Made by a program: the position numbers and the translations under genes. Positions 27,237 through 35,654 of a stretch of DNA of 64,000 bases are shown here, in pieces. Under the pieces are notes generated by a model that made no database searches, was not told where the DNA came from, and saw nothing but the letters and a program-made list of their open reading frames with translations. The stretch is from Candidatus Methanoperedens nitratireducens. GTDB lineage: Archaea; Halobacteriota; Methanosarcinia; Methanosarcinales; Methanoperedenaceae. Location of the stretch: assembly GCF_000685155.1 (NCBI RefSeq), contig NZ_JMIY01000005.1, positions 218,780 through 282,779 on the forward strand. Reading direction: 5' to 3'. Every line of letters begins with the position of its first letter. Position 1 is the stretch's first letter.

Positions 27237-28732
27237 GTCACGTTTCCACGGTTTATCGTTGTCACTATTTTTTCTTCCATCAGTCGCTCAAGCGTCCGTC
27301 CGTCCAGCTCTATGTTGATGGTCTGCTGCATAGGCATATATGGTCTTTCAGGTTCGAATTTTGGCCTTGGCGGCAGGGCTAACACCTGTTTCTTGATTTC
27401 TGCCCCCTGAACCTTGGCAAGCGATTCTTCAAGCGTCCTGGAAGGCTGGAATGTAGCACCGGGTATTACGGAAGGCGTGGGCACACCGGCGCCGGTATAT
27501 GAGCGCATCCTTACCCCGGTCGCAGCAACATCTGCCGCCTTCGTTCTTTCTGTGTTGATCAGCCGCTGTATCTCAAGCTCCTTCTGCTGATACTCAGCTT
27601 TCGCTTTTGCTGCAATGATCGCATCCCCGTCTGCATCAGCCTTTTCCCATGCAATCCTTGCGCCGTCCTGCTCGATCTTGAGTAGATCTCTTGCATATCT
27701 CAGCCGTTCCTGCTCGATAAGCTTGGCCTTCTCTGCCGCAGATCCGGGGCCTGCTGTAATGGCTGCAATGGTTGCCTGAAACTCAATCTGACGTTGTTCT
27801 GCACGCATTGCTGCAGATCTCATTCTTTCCTGCAGTGTCTCGACCTCACGTCTGAGCCGCTCAGCCTCCTCACGGGCATTGCTGAAGTTTGAGGTCAGCG
27901 AATCACCAAGAAGATCGGTTGCTGTCTGTGCCCTGGCTGCCTGAGTGGAGAGATAGTATAGCCCCCCAGCAAGAGCAGATAATATCAGCAGTTCCGGCGC
28001 CATCGCTCTTATCCTGGCCGTCGTCAGCATTGTAGCGATCTCTACTTTCTTGAGCTGTGCGATCATGTTGGTAGCGAACTTCACAGCCAGGGGTATCTGC
28101 CCGACCATCGTTACCCCGATCATTCCAAGCGATATGTTAGCCCCCATGTTGGCCTTATCGAGATTGTTCTGTGATCTCACGAGTTCATTGTTAGCTATGA
28201 AAGCTTCTCTTGAGTTCTCGCCATACTTCGTCACGGCTTCATTGTACCGTACCTGTGCGCTTGCTAATGTGGCCTGAGCATTTGCCACGTTGAGCTGGGA
28301 GATCTCGATGCGGTCAAGAGATGCCATGAAGACCTGCCCCATATGTCCGACTTGCTGCAAACTATGAGCGGATGCAGAGATACGGTCTGCGAATGATTGA
28401 GTAGCCACGGCGGCCTGCTGATTAGCTGTGGCGACCTGTTGAGTGACTGTCACTGCACTTTGCCCGGATGCCTTATATTCTTTCCACTCAGCTCCGATAC
28501 GGCGGATAGCTGCAGTATGTGCATCAGCATGTGATAGGCCCTGTGCAAAGCCTTCTTTCATGTAAGGCCCCATCTTGCCCTTGATGAACTGAGCCCAGGA
28601 CATGGTTGCAGCTTCTGCCTGCTTGATGTTGTTTGTTAGATTGTTTACGTCTGCTGCTGCTGAATCTAATGATTCAAAGCCTTCCTTACGCGCTGATATT
28701 TTTACAACGATATCCTTTATTGATTCAGGCAT
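27233..28732 (-). CDS. Tail tape measure protein
   Basis: 499 aa, rich in Ala and Gln and largely helical, with a central hydrophobic stretch (MAPELLILSALAGGLYYLS) and long coiled coils (EEAERLRREVETLQERMRSA), as in tape measures. It follows the tail-assembly chaperone genes and precedes the hub. A tape measure of ~500 aa would correspond to a rather short tail of roughly 70-80 nm if the usual 1.5 angstrom per residue rule holds. Confidence 0.8.
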   Translation of the reverse strand: MPESIKDIVVKISARKEGFESLDSAAADVNNLTNNIKQAEAATMSWAQFIKGKMGPYMKEGFAQGLSHADAHTAAIRRIGAEWKEYKASGQSAVTVTQQVATANQQAAVATQSFADRISASAHSLQQVGHMGQVFMASLDRIEISQLNVANAQATLASAQVRYNEAVTKYGENSREAFIANNELVRSQNNLDKANMGANISLGMIGVTMVGQIPLAVKFATNMIAQLKKVEIATMLTTARIRAMAPELLILSALAGGLYYLSTQAARAQTATDLLGDSLTSNFSNAREEAERLRREVETLQERMRSAAMRAEQRQIEFQATIAAITAGPGSAAEKAKLIEQERLRYARDLLKIEQDGARIAWEKADADGDAIIAAKAKAEYQQKELEIQRLINTERTKAADVAATGVRMRSYTGAGVPTPSVIPGATFQPSRTLEESLAKVQGAEIKKQVLALPPRPKFEPERPYMPMQQTINIELDGRTLERLMEEKIVTTINRGNVT

Positions 28733-28868
28733 AATCTTGCTCCTCTTGCTGCGGTTTTTCTCTTTCTCTCATGCTGTTCAGCACCATCATGTAAGCTGAA
28801 AACGGCAGGTTCAGCACGTAATCAAGCGGCTGACCCCATTTGATCGCTATCGTTGCTATGCTGTTCAC
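28725..28868 (-). CDS. Second tail-assembly chaperone frame (47 aa)
   Basis: GTG at 28868 overlaps the stop of the preceding chaperone (GTGA), and its own stop overlaps the tape measure start. The product (VNSIATIAIKWGQPLDYVLN...) is in the position of the lambda gpT-type frame, normally made by ribosomal frameshifting; here stop-start coupling would also work. Confidence 0.6.
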   Translation of the reverse strand: MNSIATIAIKWGQPLDYVLNLPFSAYMMVLNSMREREKPQQEEQDYA

Positions 28869-29224
28869 GAATTGTCGCTCTGATTCTTCGACACTAAAGG
28901 GCTATCGCCTTCTTCTGCTTCTGTCTGAGGGAACAGCGCGACCAGATACAGATCCAGCTCTACCCCGAACTGGAAATAAAAAACAACAGCGTTTGCGTCT
29001 ATCGCTTCTTTGATCTCTATAGGAAGCTTTGCCCTCTCGATAAGCCGATCTGCAAGCGCCATCACCGCATTGTTCTTGAGCTGGACAGCCTCAAGCGATG
29101 CACTGCCGTAGCCGCGCAACACAGCATTCAGGAGATCGAAATCTGCAACCCGGGGGCAGGGTAAGGAGATCTCCTTACCTGCAAACAGGATCTTGAGATC
29201 CTGCCCCTTGAGATACTTCAGCAT
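28865..29224 (-). CDS. Tail-assembly chaperone (119 aa)
   Basis: Lies between the major tail protein and tape measure, as gpG-type chaperones do. Small, helical and acidic at the C-terminus, with FAGKEISLPCPRVADFDLLN as a typical beta-hairpin start. Role inferred mainly from position. Confidence 0.6.
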   Translation of the reverse strand: MLKYLKGQDLKILFAGKEISLPCPRVADFDLLNAVLRGYGSASLEAVQLKNNAVMALADRLIERAKLPIEIKEAIDANAVVFYFQFGVELDLYLVALFPQTEAEEGDSPLVSKNQSDNS

Positions 29225-29227
29225 TGT

Positions 29228-29869
29228 TTAGGTCACCGCCATGACCTCAACCGGCGGCTTGAACGAAAAGTTGAAAGTTTCATCATGCTTCCCGCCGACA
29301 TTCAAGCTGCCTCTCGTTCCAAGGAACTTCACCTCTGCTAAGATCGTTCTCTCTGCCTTGGTAAGATCAGGCTTTGCGTCCTGTATTGCAAGCAAGCAGG
29401 GAGTCTCAGAATCAGCATAGCCTTCGATCAGCGCAACCTCAGTCTTGTTGTTCCGCAGCAAGCTTACGCTGCCAGTACCTTTCCTGGAGACAAGATCTGT
29501 AGTTACTACTGTGCTGTTGAGTTCTTCCCAGTCGTCTGTAGTGGCATCCGTGCTATACTCAATGCCCTGCTGTATCCTCATATCCGCTTTTGCGGTTTTT
29601 GGATATATAATCTCTATAACGCTGTTAGCAATACCTGTTGCCGTGATCACATATGTTTTTGTCCCACCTGTGACCGAGGTGGGTGTAACCTTCGCCCCGT
29701 TTGCATAGACGCGGTGATACGGTTTGTTGTTCGCATCTGCCACGGTATCAAGCAGCGGAGTATCTGTTACCACAAAATCAGTCTGATTACCTGAACTATC
29801 TGTATAAACTTCCTTTCGGCATTCATATAATTTGACCCATGCATGTTTTGCTCGTGTTGGCGCTACCAA
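29228..29869 (-). CDS. Major tail tube protein
   Basis: 213 aa from TTG 29869, supported by AGGTGAT five bases upstream. Predominantly beta with the tube-protein style GTRGSLNVGGKHDETFNFSF and a C-terminal strand. Position between tail terminator and chaperones fits. A promoter copy at 29907-29925 lies about 40 nt upstream of the start, so this gene, unlike most here, has a short leader with a ribosome-binding site. Confidence 0.75.
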   Translation of the reverse strand: MVAPTRAKHAWVKLYECRKEVYTDSSGNQTDFVVTDTPLLDTVADANNKPYHRVYANGAKVTPTSVTGGTKTYVITATGIANSVIEIIYPKTAKADMRIQQGIEYSTDATTDDWEELNSTVVTTDLVSRKGTGSVSLLRNNKTEVALIEGYADSETPCLLAIQDAKPDLTKAERTILAEVKFLGTRGSLNVGGKHDETFNFSFKPPVEVMAVT

Positions 29870-29906
29870 ATATTATCACCTATATGAATAATATTCGACT
29901 GTAGCG

Positions 29907-29925
29907 TTATAAAGCTGAAAAAAGG
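29907..29925 (-). promoter_or_regulatory. Viral late promoter, copy 2
   Basis: CCTTTTTTCAGCTTTATAA on the minus strand, upstream of the major tail protein gene. Confidence 0.8.
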
Positions 29926-29935
29926 AAATGAAAAG

Positions 29936-30358
29936 TCAATTATCAACGAACACAACGATCCGCGCTTCCAGCCCGGTAACGATCTTGTTCTGCAGCAGCG
30001 TGCTTGTGATCCTGCTGCTGTAGCACTGCGCATCTGCTGCCTTTCCGTTCAGCGAAGGATCAGCACGGATAAGCGCCTTAAGCGCATAGTCCTTCTTGTT
30101 TAAGTTGACCTCATGACCTGTATAATCGAGGTAATACACCTCAACCTGATAAGTGAGCGTGTCTTCTGTCAGCGCCTCATCAAGCTCTGATTCTTTTGTT
30201 TCTCTCTCGATCTTTGCGATAAACATGCACGGAAAAACAGCATTCTCAAGCGTCATGGTGTTGAGATATACATTTCCCGAAGCGTCCGCAAATTCCGCAT
30301 CCGCTATGATCTTTGCTTTTATAGCATCCGTTATATCATTATACTTTGTGTTTGTCAT
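29936..30358 (-). CDS. Tail terminator / completion protein
   Basis: 140 aa with the usual pattern of small alpha-beta terminators: DAIKAKIIADAEFAD near the start, then YQVEVYYLDYTG and a basic C-terminal strand. It lies just before the tail tube gene. Overlaps the gp10-like gene by 20 bp. Confidence 0.65.
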   Translation of the reverse strand: MTNTKYNDITDAIKAKIIADAEFADASGNVYLNTMTLENAVFPCMFIAKIERETKESELDEALTEDTLTYQVEVYYLDYTGHEVNLNKKDYALKALIRADPSLNGKAADAQCYSSRITSTLLQNKIVTGLEARIVVFVDN

Positions 30359-30788
30359 TAATTGAGTCCTCCACAGCCTTTAAGAAATATCCTGTAAGCG
30401 CATTTTCAGTGAGTGGATCCTCTACAGTACTTCTCAGGAAGCTTCGTTGCGGTATCGTCCTTGTACCAAACTCGTGATACGCGGCTATCCTTGATCTGTT
30501 TCCGAACACACCGACAAGCGCGACATTGCTTTTCAGGTGTCCGTAGTCTGCTGCGATCTGTGAGCGCATGAGACCGGTATCGATGAGTGGTGTGCTGCTG
30601 CCCTTTCTCCTGATAGTTGCCTGTTTGAGCGGCGGCGGGATTCCTCTTGTGATCGCGTCTTTTGTTTTCCGCTCAAGGAACATTGCAGATTTCTCAAGCG
30701 CATGCCTGACGTTAGTATCAAGCCGCTCATGAAATCCTGCAATATCTTTTGCGACCTCGAATCCTTCGACCTCGATCTTCAGGAGCAT
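30339..30788 (-). CDS. HK97 gp10-like head-tail component
   Basis: 149 aa. The IDTGLMRSQIAADYG segment and HEFGTRTIPQRSFLRST (HEFGT-x-PxRPFL motif) are diagnostic for the gp10 / virion morphogenesis family, which joins the neck to the tail. It directly follows the neck-lectin fusion gene. Confidence 0.88.
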   Translation of the reverse strand: MLLKIEVEGFEVAKDIAGFHERLDTNVRHALEKSAMFLERKTKDAITRGIPPPLKQATIRRKGSSTPLIDTGLMRSQIAADYGHLKSNVALVGVFGNRSRIAAYHEFGTRTIPQRSFLRSTVEDPLTENALTGYFLKAVEDSINDKHKV

Positions 30789-32500
30789 CAGTATGCTAGC
30801 CTCCCGCCGGTTTGTCGTTCTAGGTCGCTTGATAAATATGCTAGCTGCCAGAAAAACGCGCCTGCAAGCGTAGTGTCTGATGCCCAGCCGCCATGAAGAC
30901 CTACGCGCCAGCCAGATCCCCCATAAAAATAATCCGTGATCTTTGTTGTGGCGCTAGCACCGACCGCAGCAGGTAAGAATCCTCTGCTTATCTTATGTAG
31001 CGTGCTCTGCCATCCGTTTGATGGTGGCAGGGCGATACCCAATGCAATATATCCTGTGGCTGTATTATCTGCGAATGTGGAATCGTTGTTCGATACATAA
31101 GGTACACGGTCATTGATATTGATACCATCAACCCATTTCAGTATGTGCCCGTACCAGTTCTCGATCCCTCTGTATGACATATACGAGCCGACTACACCGG
31201 CGCCGTTATCTACGTTGTTGGTTCCGTTCCCGTCCGAATTTGAGATGCCAGTATAATTTATGGGGTTGTGTCGGTTGTAGTTTAACCAGGACGCACCCCC
31301 CCAATCCGTCAGACCCTTACCTATCGCGCTCTGCGAATTGAACGAGGCATACTCAACAAGATACAGCAGTTGTATCGCTAAGATCAGATCGTAATCCTGC
31401 TGCCGCCATCCTGCTCCACGGTTCTTCGCTGCTGCTCTGAAATTAGCTCGTGTGCCGTAATTGATAGGTGCTTTCCCGCTCACTGATGCAAGCTTATCAC
31501 CTGTTGTTGCAGTCCAGTCTTTTTCGGTCTCAACTATTGCTGAAGCAGTCTCGTCTACGAGATCTTCTTCAACTGTGATGCTCTGATCGCCTGTCGTGGC
31601 CACTGTGAATGTGCCGTTGTTGTTCGCAGTGCCTGACACCTTTATTTTATCTCCTACCTGCAACGGCGTGTACGGGTTGGTCCTGTTTGGCTGCGTTATA
31701 GTCTTTGTGGCTGCTGTGAATGTCGTTTGATCGAAAACTGGATCGTACACTCCATTTGTGTACCGTGATGCGGAGACATCATACATGACGCCTTCATATG
31801 CGCCGATATACCTTGCAGATACGTTCACCCCGTTCTTGACGAATGCAGGATGTAAAGTGAACCCGGCCTTCGCTACCGGGCTGATCTCCCATAAATGAAC
31901 GCTTCCGTCATACAAATACCGGTAATAGAAGGCAGGCATTTCGACCATGACCTGGCCGTCCGTGCCGTCGATGTTTGCAGGAGAGCCGTCTGCCTTTTTC
32001 GTCGAATCAGCCGGGTCAAGGTAATACTGCACAACCCCTGCATCATTGAGAATGCAGCGCTTCATAGCTGCCTGGATCGGAAGTACTGCATTGCCGGGAC
32101 TTGAGCCGACCGCAGTGCCGTGAAGCGTGCCCGTCCTGGCGTATGCATCTGCTGACTCGTCCCAGGTCACGCCGTACTGTACTATAGGATCAATCGTTCT
32201 GATCATCGCCGCCATATAGTATGCAGTAGCGCCCATGTATGTGATCTTCTCAACGCTCATGATCTCCCAGTCCACACCATCATACGTGATCCTGTCGCCC
32301 ACGCTGACCACCTGCGAAGTCTTGAAATGCGCTATGAAGTCGCCGACCTGAATAAGCCCCTGCTTAACATACTTAGCGTCTGCTGAAGCTATGTTCAGCA
32401 CCGCTTTGATATCAGTCTCGAACCCATATATGCCGACACCGATCTTATTTTTATAGACTATGCTTGTCCCGTACTGCTCAATAAGATTATCGAAGTTCAT
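30788..32500 (-). CDS. Head-closure-like neck protein fused to C-type-lectin-like receptor domain
   Basis: 570 aa from ATG 32500. Residues 1-105 (IEQYGTSIVYKNK...VGDRITYDGVDWEIMSVEKI) match the short head-closure proteins that normally stand alone at this place, before gp10. The rest is a large extra region: a Trp/Tyr/Gly-rich domain (VEMPAFYYRYLYDGSVHLWE, then WLNYNRHNPINYTG) ending in WRVGLHGGW and GAFFWQLAY...TGGRLAY, the signature of the formylglycine-enzyme/C-type-lectin fold seen in variable proteins of diversity-generating retroelements. No reverse transcriptase is present in this window. Probably a virion surface binding protein displayed at the neck. Confidence 0.65.
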   Translation of the reverse strand: MNFDNLIEQYGTSIVYKNKIGVGIYGFETDIKAVLNIASADAKYVKQGLIQVGDFIAHFKTSQVVSVGDRITYDGVDWEIMSVEKITYMGATAYYMAAMIRTIDPIVQYGVTWDESADAYARTGTLHGTAVGSSPGNAVLPIQAAMKRCILNDAGVVQYYLDPADSTKKADGSPANIDGTDGQVMVEMPAFYYRYLYDGSVHLWEISPVAKAGFTLHPAFVKNGVNVSARYIGAYEGVMYDVSASRYTNGVYDPVFDQTTFTAATKTITQPNRTNPYTPLQVGDKIKVSGTANNNGTFTVATTGDQSITVEEDLVDETASAIVETEKDWTATTGDKLASVSGKAPINYGTRANFRAAAKNRGAGWRQQDYDLILAIQLLYLVEYASFNSQSAIGKGLTDWGGASWLNYNRHNPINYTGISNSDGNGTNNVDNGAGVVGSYMSYRGIENWYGHILKWVDGININDRVPYVSNNDSTFADNTATGYIALGIALPPSNGWQSTLHKISRGFLPAAVGASATTKITDYFYGGSGWRVGLHGGWASDTTLAGAFFWQLAYLSSDLERQTGGRLAY

Positions 32501-32501
32501 T

Positions 32502-32609
32502 TTACATCCCGAACACAAAAGCCAACACCAACGCTACAAACGCTGTGGCTGCCAGTATCTTTGCCAGGTTCTCTAAGTCCTTTTCATCACGTATGATCCG
32601 TATCTGCAT
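32502..32609 (-). CDS. Single-helix membrane peptide (35 aa)
   Basis: TGATG overlap with the upstream stop. A charged N-terminus (MQIRIIRDEKDLENLAK) and one C-terminal helix (ILAATAFVALVLAFVFGM). Possibly part of the lysis functions. Confidence 0.6.
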   Translation of the reverse strand: MQIRIIRDEKDLENLAKILAATAFVALVLAFVFGM

Positions 32610-33145
32610 CAATGCCACCTCTCGATATTGTCGTTCTCTGTCGGTGATATCGCCATCTCTGGAAACCCGCGTCTGAACTTCTGAATGAAATCAAGCATCC
32701 GTGCACGGTAATAGATATCCTCTTTCGCAAGTCCCAGCACAACGTCCACGAGCTTCATCATGAAATCATGCTTGTAAGGATACGAATCATGAAAGTTCGC
32801 GCGGATGTATTCTTTCGTGAATTTCTCAAGCTCTGCAAGGCGCAGATCATCGTACCTGTAAGCGTCCTGATCATAGTGCTTCACCATTGCGCTGTGCGCA
32901 AAGTCGATAGCTTTCAGGATGGCTTTCTTGATCACGTCCTGAAAGAACTTTCCCCGTACATGGTGATACGGGTTATAGATAAAGCCGTCCCTGGAGCTAT
33001 TGTCACCTTCCAGGTATTTTGGATTGCGCTCACTTGCAGGATTCCAAAAAACTATTTGCTGCCCGTTCTCCTGTACTATTTTGGAGAGATCCTCGATAGA
33101 TACCTCCCCTTTGTTATATTTTTCAATTGCTTCTTGTATATTCAA
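32609..33145 (-). CDS. Viral protein of unknown function (178 aa)
   Basis: Starts at one of two adjacent TTG codons (33148 or 33145) right after a GGTGAT ribosome-binding site and the TGA of the upstream gene. Mostly helical and charged (EAIEKYNKGEVSIEDLSKIV, then RRYDDLRLAELEKFTKEYI). No recognised motif. Lies between small membrane genes and the neck gene. Confidence 0.65.
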   Translation of the reverse strand: MNIQEAIEKYNKGEVSIEDLSKIVQENGQQIVFWNPASERNPKYLEGDNSSRDGFIYNPYHHVRGKFFQDVIKKAILKAIDFAHSAMVKHYDQDAYRYDDLRLAELEKFTKEYIRANFHDSYPYKHDFMMKLVDVVLGLAKEDIYYRARMLDFIQKFRRGFPEMAISPTENDNIERWH

Positions 33146-33149
33146 CAAA

Positions 33150-33284
33150 TCACCCGCTTGTAACCATATCTGCCATTATTATCTCGCTCCTGAAATATAT
33201 ATCATACCAGTCCTTGAAATCGTACTCCTTGCGAGCAAGCCTCAAAGCCTGCTTTTGCCTGTCTGTATAATACGAACACTGCAC
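33150..33284 (-). CDS. Small viral protein (44 aa)
   Basis: GTG start 1 bp from the upstream stop (TGAGTG). The product reads CSYYTDRQKQALRLARKEYD then a short helix, typical of conserved tiny phage proteins. Its stop (GGGTGAT) doubles as ribosome-binding site for the next gene. Confidence 0.55.
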   Translation of the reverse strand: MQCSYYTDRQKQALRLARKEYDFKDWYDIYFRSEIIMADMVTSG

Positions 33285-33494
33285 TCACAGGCGACAGGGG
33301 CAGCGTCTACGTTGCACCCGTTTGTCATTTCTGCAAAGAATCCACTTATCAACTTTGTAAAATATCACCGCTCCCGCAAGATTCGCTATCGCTGCTGCCG
33401 TCCAGTATCCTGCAAATGCAAAGTATGCAGTTGCCAGAGCCAGGATCGGGGTGCTCAACTGCCACCTAAGGAGATAGAGAAGAAAGCGGTTCAT
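33285..33494 (-). CDS. Small membrane protein (69 aa), holin candidate
   Basis: Two hydrophobic segments (PILALATAYFAFAGYWTAAAIANLAGAVIFY) and a very basic C-terminus (CRNDKRVQRRRCPCRL). ATGA overlap with the upstream gene. Size and charge pattern suit a holin, but this is not proven. Confidence 0.55.
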   Translation of the reverse strand: MNRFLLYLLRWQLSTPILALATAYFAFAGYWTAAAIANLAGAVIFYKVDKWILCRNDKRVQRRRCPCRL

Positions 33495-33628
33495 AGCGGT
33501 TTTGGTTCTCCTGTATATTTTCCGTTCTGCAATCTCAAATCGACTATGAAGCTGCCTTTTGGTATGCTGCCCCTTGGTGCTCTTTTTTTCTCAAGTACAG
33601 GCAGCCACTCTTTTCCCAGGAATATCAC
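33491..33628 (-). CDS. Small viral protein (45 aa)
   Basis: GTG at 33628 overlaps the upstream stop (GTGA) and its stop overlaps the next ATG (ATGA). Basic, beta-like sequence (FLGKEWLPVLEKKRAPRGS). Coupling on both sides is the main evidence. Confidence 0.5.
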   Translation of the reverse strand: MIFLGKEWLPVLEKKRAPRGSIPKGSFIVDLRLQNGKYTGEPKPL

Positions 33629-33819
33629 AATGTCACCACTGCCGCATGGTTGCACTGTATCAGGTGCCCGAAAAGCTCGCCCGGGTATGGCAGGAATCCG
33701 TACTGCAGCGCAAAATCAGCCTGACCGCACAACATGATAGCATTGCGTTCAGGCGTACCGTTCTGACACTGCATTATGAAAATATTGCAATCCGGGACGA
33801 TATCGTACATCGAGAGCAT
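33625..33819 (-). CDS. Small viral protein (64 aa)
   Basis: Starts at ATG 33819 (GTG 33825 possible), 3 bp after the upstream stop. Contains three cysteines (DCNIFIMQCQNG, IMLCGQADFALQYG). Unknown. Confidence 0.45.
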   Translation of the reverse strand: MLSMYDIVPDCNIFIMQCQNGTPERNAIMLCGQADFALQYGFLPYPGELFGHLIQCNHAAVVTL

Positions 33820-33821
33820 GA

Positions 33822-33977
33822 TCACATATTCGCTAACGCATTCCTCAGTCCTGCAAGTGCAAGACCTGCTAAGAATAGCTCGTAGCCTTTTTCCGCGTTC
33901 CCTTCTACCATGACGTAGTACGCAGCGCCTGCAAGTGCAAGACCTGCTGCAATGTATGTTTTATAGCCTTCTAACAT
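33822..33977 (-). CDS. Small membrane protein with AGLALAG repeat (51 aa)
   Basis: ATG follows GGTGATACAA. Two short hydrophobic helices each contain AGLALAG, separated by a charged turn (VEGNAEKGYELFL), like a tiny helical hairpin. First gene after late promoter 3. Confidence 0.65.
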   Translation of the reverse strand: MLEGYKTYIAAGLALAGAAYYVMVEGNAEKGYELFLAGLALAGLRNALANM

Positions 33978-34010
33978 TTGTATCACCAGGAATAACATTA
34001 TAATGTGTAG

Positions 34011-34029
34011 TCATAAAGCTGAAAAAAGC
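34011..34029 (-). promoter_or_regulatory. Viral late promoter, copy 3
   Basis: GCTTTTTTCAGCTTTATGA on the minus strand, about 35 nt upstream of the gene at 33822-33977. Confidence 0.75.
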
Positions 34030-34036
34030 AACAGCT

Positions 34037-34396
34037 TTACAATGTGAATTCACACCAGCGTTTCACCTCATCCCCTATAAGCAAGAAATCCCTCTTGTTG
34101 GTCAAATCCGCTACTTTTATTTCATTATACGGATCATCCCCTCGGACGATGCACACCTCAATTTTATAATTAGTATCTATTGAATTAAAGACATTAGATA
34201 ATATTCTCAAAACCTCTAATTGAGAATAAGGCATGTGTTCAGTGATGTGTTTAGATTCGATCAACCGTATAGCTTTTTTAGAGCGTTTGAATTGCAGACA
34301 GTCAATATTTATAACAGTCATCTCTTTTGAGAGGCTGTTCAGGTATTTGTTAAAATCAGAGCCGAAATAATTCCGCTCAGTAAGCGACCGTGACAT
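34037..34396 (-). CDS. Putative PD-(D/E)XK nuclease-like protein (119 aa)
   Basis: ATG 34396 has AAAGGAGA upstream and overlaps the end of the ParB-methyltransferase gene by 20 bp. A strand-turn-strand segment INIDCLQFKRSKKAIRLIES followed by K gives D-x14-ExK, which resembles the metal site of PD-(D/E)XK nucleases. Next to a methyltransferase this could be a restriction-like or repair partner. The match is short and the call tentative. Confidence 0.4.
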   Translation of the reverse strand: MSRSLTERNYFGSDFNKYLNSLSKEMTVINIDCLQFKRSKKAIRLIESKHITEHMPYSQLEVLRILSNVFNSIDTNYKIEVCIVRGDDPYNEIKVADLTNKRDFLLIGDEVKRWCEFTL

Positions 34397-35654
34397 TCTG
34401 TACTCTCCTTTGTATAGTCTCGATGTGCGCTGTGTCTTTTTCAATTGCAATCCCTGTGCGCTGTAGTTTCAATGACATAATTAATGTGGTGCCGCTGCCA
34501 GCCATTGGATCTAGTATTGTCTCTCCGGTCTTTGAGAAAGTGTTTATTAGCGGTTCTAATTCTTCTTCTCCCTGCTGCCATTCATGGTTTTCTTTCTCTC
34601 GCCCCGACCCTTTTAGCACGTCCTTGAAAGTCTGATCTATCTTTTTGAATGGTGCCTTCTGGAATATCAGTATAGGTTTCCACTGACACACTGCATTACG
34701 GGCGTGCACTATCTGAGTGTTTCCGTTATGCACTAAACTAACAGTCCAGTAATAGATGAGTTCTTTAGATAGGTACTCAAAGACTTTATGTAGATGCAGT
34801 TCTCCCGAATACGCAATTAAAAAACCAGACGGCTTTAAAACCTTTTTAGCAAACACTGCCAGATCTTGCCATAGAACCAGGAACTCAGCAGGGTATGGCG
34901 GATCTGTTAGAATCAAGTCTATACTTTCTGGCTCAATGTCGGCATTACGGAAATCATCATGAATGATTCTGTATCTTTTAGTTACGGATGAGAGTTCAAG
35001 AAGCCTATCAGATTCTGCCTGTTGTCTTGCTTGTTTTTTCTCCTCTTTTTTTATCTCTTTATAAGCCTCGTTGATAGAAACTTCGCCCTTCAATGCTTTT
35101 TGTTTAAGTTCTTCAGGAGCTTTCCTCAATATCTGCAGGCCTTTGGATACTGTTGACTTCCCAATATCTGTTTCTTCGGCTATCTTTTTAGTGGTATTGA
35201 CTTTGTAAAGAGCCTTTTCCAACATTGGAAAAGGCTCTTTAGACTGTTGTACTAAATCGAAGTTACCTGTATTAGTTTTAAGTTTTGATTTCGCATGTTC
35301 TTTCAATTCGAGAATATCGTGTTTCTTAGAAGCTAGATCAATCTTTACCAACGTTAGTATGTTCCTTCTACCAAGCTGATTATTGATTATCCATACCCTG
35401 ACATCATTCCTATCAGCAAACCCGTTCTTCTCCACGGTTTGAAAAGGAATGCTGTGCTTCGTGCAGATCTCATAGCGGTTATGACCATCTATGATTATGC
35501 CGTTCCATGTCACGATTGCATCACGACAGCCATCTTCTGTGATATTCTTTTCAAGTTGTGAGAATTCTTCAAAAGAGAGCGGCGGGATCAGCGACTTAAA
35601 TTCAGGATCTATACTTAAACGCAAAGATTTAATAGATTCAGTCCCTTCTATCAC
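34377..35654 (-). CDS. ParB-domain / DNA methyltransferase fusion
   Basis: About 425 aa from GTG 35654, chosen because GAGGTGAT precedes it. N-terminal ParB/sulfiredoxin-like domain (VTWNGIIIDGHNRYEICTKH), a helix-turn-helix region (TKKIAEETDIGKSTVSKGLQ), then an amino-methyltransferase domain of beta order: motif IV TDPPYPAEF precedes the SAM motif DPMAGSGTT. It would methylate adenine N6 or cytosine N4. Such ParB-MTase fusions are phage-typical, giving self-protection or regulation. A 34-bp palindrome lies within the gene. Confidence 0.88.
   Translation of the reverse strand: MIEGTESIKSLRLSIDPEFKSLIPPLSFEEFSQLEKNITEDGCRDAIVTWNGIIIDGHNRYEICTKHSIPFQTVEKNGFADRNDVRVWIINNQLGRRNILTLVKIDLASKKHDILELKEHAKSKLKTNTGNFDLVQQSKEPFPMLEKALYKVNTTKKIAEETDIGKSTVSKGLQILRKAPEELKQKALKGEVSINEAYKEIKKEEKKQARQQAESDRLLELSSVTKRYRIIHDDFRNADIEPESIDLILTDPPYPAEFLVLWQDLAVFAKKVLKPSGFLIAYSGELHLHKVFEYLSKELIYYWTVSLVHNGNTQIVHARNAVCQWKPILIFQKAPFKKIDQTFKDVLKGSGREKENHEWQQGEEELEPLINTFSKTGETILDPMAGSGTTLIMSLKLQRTGIAIEKDTAHIETIQRRVQNVTVAY
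35207..35240. repeat. 34-bp palindrome inside the ParB-methyltransferase gene
   Basis: Perfect 16-bp arms AAAGAGCCTTTTCCAA and TTGGAAAAGGCTCTTT separated by CA. Falls in the coding sequence between the ParB domain and the helix-turn-helix. Could be a binding site of the protein itself. Confidence 0.8.

Noticed and set aside
30788-30920. A full diversity-generating retroelement
   Set aside because: The lectin-like target is present, but no reverse transcriptase frame or second copy of the 3' end (template repeat) is seen in the window.
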